From: Perca fluviatilis
Lineage: Eukaryota > Chordata > Actinopteri > Perciformes > Percidae
Reading direction: 5' to 3'
Assembly: GCF_010015445.1 (NCBI RefSeq)
Contig: NC_053114.1
Coordinates: 19,609,724 to 19,673,723, forward strand
Length of the DNA stretch: 64,000 nt
Part shown: piece after piece, positions 60,815-64,000 of the stretch
Numbering within the stretch: the first letter of the stretch is position 1
How the letters are laid out: each line of letters starts with the position of its first letter
The notes under the pieces: model-generated
Database searches by the model: none
Told to the model about the DNA's origin: nothing
The model's input: the letters and a program-made list of their open reading frames with translations, nothing else
Made by a program: the position numbers and the translations under genes

Positions 60815-61405
60815 TGTAAAAATACATTGCTACAAGCAAAAGACCTGCATTCAACATTTTATTTAAGTGAGGGTAAAAGTACAGAAGTATTAAACGGAGA
60901 ATGCACTTAAAGTATCAAAAGAAAAAGAGTACTCATTCAGCAGCATGATCCCTGGCTGTGTGATGCACTGTATTAGACCATTGAATCATTGATCAATACT
61001 GCAAATTATTCAGTAGGACTGCTTCATGGCAATACAACACTACATTTACGTGATCAATTATTTGCGCTGATGTAATGAAGTACCTTGAAATTGACAGATG
61101 TTATTTGTATCCTCCCCTATTGGTGCATAAATGTGTAAGAAGTAATTAAATGTTGTAGCTAGTCAAGGTGAGGCTAACTGTAAATACTTTATATACTTTT
61201 GGATTGTTGAATCTGTGAAAATAATGAATACTCATATCATAGAATAATCATAGTTTATATACTGAGCATGTGATTTAAATGGAAAATCCCTATCAACAAA
61301 GTAACTAGTAACTACAGCTGTCTAAGAAATGTAGAGCAGCAAAAAGTACAATATTTGTCTCTGAAATGTAGTGAAAAATGGAACATAAAATGGAAATACT
61401 CAATT
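60815..61405. mobile_element. Fish interspersed repeat (AAAGTACTCATT / AAAGTAACTAGTAACT type)
   Basis: GTAAAAGTACAGAAGTATTA, GTATCAAAAGAAAAAGAGTAC, AAAGTAACTAGTAACTACAG and TCTCTGAAATGTAGTG are consecutive blocks of a common fish repeat. Non-coding. Confidence 0.72.
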
Positions 61406-61959
61406 ACCCACAGAGGTTTAAATACCTGTGACTCCCCATCAGCCAATACAACTCTGTTGTGAAGCTTCTTGGATAAGTGGTGAAATATATTTAATTTTAC
61501 AACAGACCAGTGCATAGTTTATCTTCAATTTGACAGCATTCCAATCCATCATTCCAAAATTGCTTGTTTGGAAGAACGCTAACAATGCATATAACTCTTT
61601 TTGGATTAAATAAAGACTAATCTCCTGCTAAATGTACAACAAATTACTTTTTTCCGTGAAAGTACTTTTTAACTATGACATTTCAATCTTTGCATTTCTG
61701 CATTCATAATCCTTAAGCACATTTTACTGTGATGTACTCATTATGTGGAATAGAGGTAAGGTTATGGAGAATATTAAACTCTACCACAACGCTCCCATCA
61801 TTCTGGTTTCAAACCCAGTCACAGTGCAAACACAACTCCTACAGTATACAGCCATAATCTACTTGTTGGAAATCTATAGCAATCTCCCTTTTATTCAATA
61901 ACTATGATGACTGACATCCCTTTCCATAGCTACTGACAACATAAAAGCCAGCCTGCCAG
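61406..61959. other. Non-coding DNA
   Basis: Nothing recognised. Confidence 0.55.
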
Positions 61960-62260
61960 TAAATCAGCCAACATTCCTAATTCCTTGAAAAAACACAACA
62001 AACATCCCTCCACATTGCCCTTCTAAATGCCCGCCGTCCATCCCCCAGGATTTAAGCGGCCCTAATAACAAGCAAACCAAGGCCATGAGCCCCGCGATTA
62101 TTCCATCCCTTAATTAGAATTCTCATTATTTACAGAGTGAAGGGAAAGGCTCTGCAGTCACATTCACATCAAAGGCGTCATCCGAAGGCAAAGATGATAA
62201 TTAGATAGTCTAATCTGTTCTCTGAAGTGTCTGTTCCAAATCAACATTTCTGGAGTGTTT
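61960..62260. promoter_or_regulatory. Candidate conserved enhancer
   Basis: Non-repetitive DNA with CGGCCCTAATAACAAGC, GCGATTATTCCATCCCTTAATTAGAATTC, CTCATTATT and GATAATTAGATAG. Dense homeodomain cores next to a GC-richer patch; the flanks are plain AT-rich DNA. Role inferred. Confidence 0.33.
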
Positions 62261-62587
62261 GTTTTCCTTCCCCTTCTGCCTTTGCTTTGCTAAGAGACGG
62301 ATCAATTAAAAAAGATTCACTGGTGACTCATTTTCATTCTGCCATATGCAGCTCTTTTTCTTTGCTCCATTGTAGCTGACGTATGTGATTTCTATGTATT
62401 TCTCTATTTGTTTTCAGAAAAGAGGGCCTTAGAATAAATGAGCTCCAATTGTGATTTTGTAAAAAAAAAAAAAATTGTGTGCTAAGTTTACACAATCATA
62501 AAAGTTGTTCTCAAATTTGTCTTTGCTGCATTGTATCGTTCCTCACCAGTATCAACAGATGGCACTGTTTCCCTGCAAAGGGAAACA

Positions 62588-62588
<1 letters not shown>

Positions 62589-62626
<38 letters not shown>
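62589..62626. repeat. (TC)n microsatellite
   Basis: About 18 TC units. Confidence 0.96.
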
Positions 62627-62630
<4 letters not shown>

Positions 62631-64000
62631 TTTTTCCCTGTCTCTGCCTCTTTGTCTGTCTCATTCCCCTTTTCACATTTACTTACGCAGAATGAGGGCA
62701 CCGGAGAATCATTAAGTGTAACCGCTACCTGAGATTAGTGAGAAGGGCTCAAATGAAGTGTCACTAATATGAGGATTACAACAGCAAAGCCACCTGAAGT
62801 CCTACCGGATCGGCTTCTAAACACGAGACAGAGAATGTGGTGGTGAGAGACGTGAGGAAAAAAACAAACATTTACAGCACTTTTATCTATTGGAGAGATA
62901 CCATTTGTTTCCTGTTTGTTTCCATATGTTCTTGTACTATAACAACTGCTCCTAATGCTATAACTTTATGAACTTTATGAAATAAAATGTGAACAAACAC
63001 TGAAAGTAAACATATTTCTGTGATGTAATACAAATGCAGAGTAATATAATAACTTTCTGCATCAAATTAAATAAGTTATTACAATTTGCTCTAATATTTC
63101 ATAAAGATTTTGGTGGCTTTTCTTAATGAAAGGTGCTCCAAATAAAGTCTAATGCTTACGTCCATTTGAAGATTTTCCCAGATTATTTCTTGGTAAGCAT
63201 TTCAACTGTGTAAGTGAAAGTAAGGACACACAAATGTAGTTTTATACATCTGTTGCTGTGTTAGAGAAGTGTCCAGGTATTTCACCATTGCAGACCAGTG
63301 TTCTGTGTTCCTCAGCGTCTGTGCCTCTAGAGTACTACACTGTTTTTCGAAGGCACAGGGGTTGACTTGCTTCTTTTTTTTTGTCTTTACCTACTCTTCT
63401 ATTCATGATTCAGCTGCCCTGCAGATCTGCCACCTGTTTATGTGTTAATAGGCAGCCATCACCCAGAAATCTCACTGAATCTCAATCAGTTGCAGTACTT
63501 TGCTGAACAATGGGAAAATAAAAAGCAGTGAAAAGAAACATGTGTTGTGACTAAACCTAAGTTCTCATTCTTAAATCACGAGCTCTTGTCCTTGCTGTGC
63601 TACGAGAGGGAATGCTTTAGTGAGATGATCAATAAGTGTAGGCTGAATCAGCTGGAGAGCACTAGAAAGAGACAGAGAGGCAGAGGCTTTGAGATCTTCA
63701 AAAACTAACTGAACACAATGTTTTATTTGCAAAGGATATGAAAAGAGAATTTTTGATGGCTGCACTCACACAACAGGCTACTGAGAGTCTGAATCCTCAG
63801 TTACAACAGTCCACATCGAGGGCTGAGAATTGCTTTCAAGTAAATAAAGCTTTTCATGCCCAAGATTTCATCAAAACAGAGAACTATTTCTAAATAATGA
63901 TGCTGACTGTGGATTGAGAATTGTCTTGTTTTTATTTATTTGTTTTTTATTAGTATTTTTTGATTTATTTCTGTTGCATTTTGCCGAAGAGACGGGACAG
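62627..64000. other. Non-coding DNA to the window edge
   Basis: No exon, RNA gene or recognised repeat; the short frames are without domains. Confidence 0.55.

Overview
The window is teleost nuclear DNA, most likely from a percomorph fish. Genes are split by GT-AG introns, there are many (CA)n, (GA)n and (TA)n microsatellites, and there is a large set of interspersed repeats I recognise as fish families: an L2-type LINE, a DIRS-type element and several short non-autonomous DNA elements. Nothing bacterial or viral is visible. The species cannot be named from this sequence.

Only two protein-coding genes are supported, both on the + strand and both within the first 8.2 kb. Positions 1-2070 are intron and 2071-3442 is the terminal coding exon of obi1 (rnf219), an ORC-directed E3 ubiquitin ligase; its 5' exons with the RING domain lie off the left edge. 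About 1 kb past its poly(A) signal comes a complete two-exon pou4f1 (brn3a), coding 5328-5450 joined to 5884-6867, 368 residues. It has the POU-IV box, a POU-specific domain and a POU homeodomain. As I recall it, OBI1 and POU4F1 are also tandem neighbours in mammals (human 13q), so the order looks like conserved synteny.

From about 8.2 kb to 64 kb I find no credible protein-coding exon. In mammals the far side of POU4F1 is a gene desert, and this block looks like its fish counterpart. Between 10 and 36 kb and near 62 kb lie stretches of complex, non-repetitive DNA rich in TAAT/ATTA cores, E-boxes and one octamer. They are reported as candidate enhancers of pou4f1, at low confidence because no alignment could be run.

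The region 47.7-61.4 kb is a transposon island. Its most interesting member is a short DIRS-like element (about 51010-51864). It keeps both inverted terminal repeats, an internal region complementary to the outer edges of both, and a broken tyrosine-recombinase tail. It sits inside a second element with ACCAAGGTTAT ends. An L2 LINE remnant (minus strand, 53478-54815) and several fish repeats follow. Two homopolymer-patch stretches (about 7740-7871 and 57299-57372) look like assembly artefacts rather than biology.
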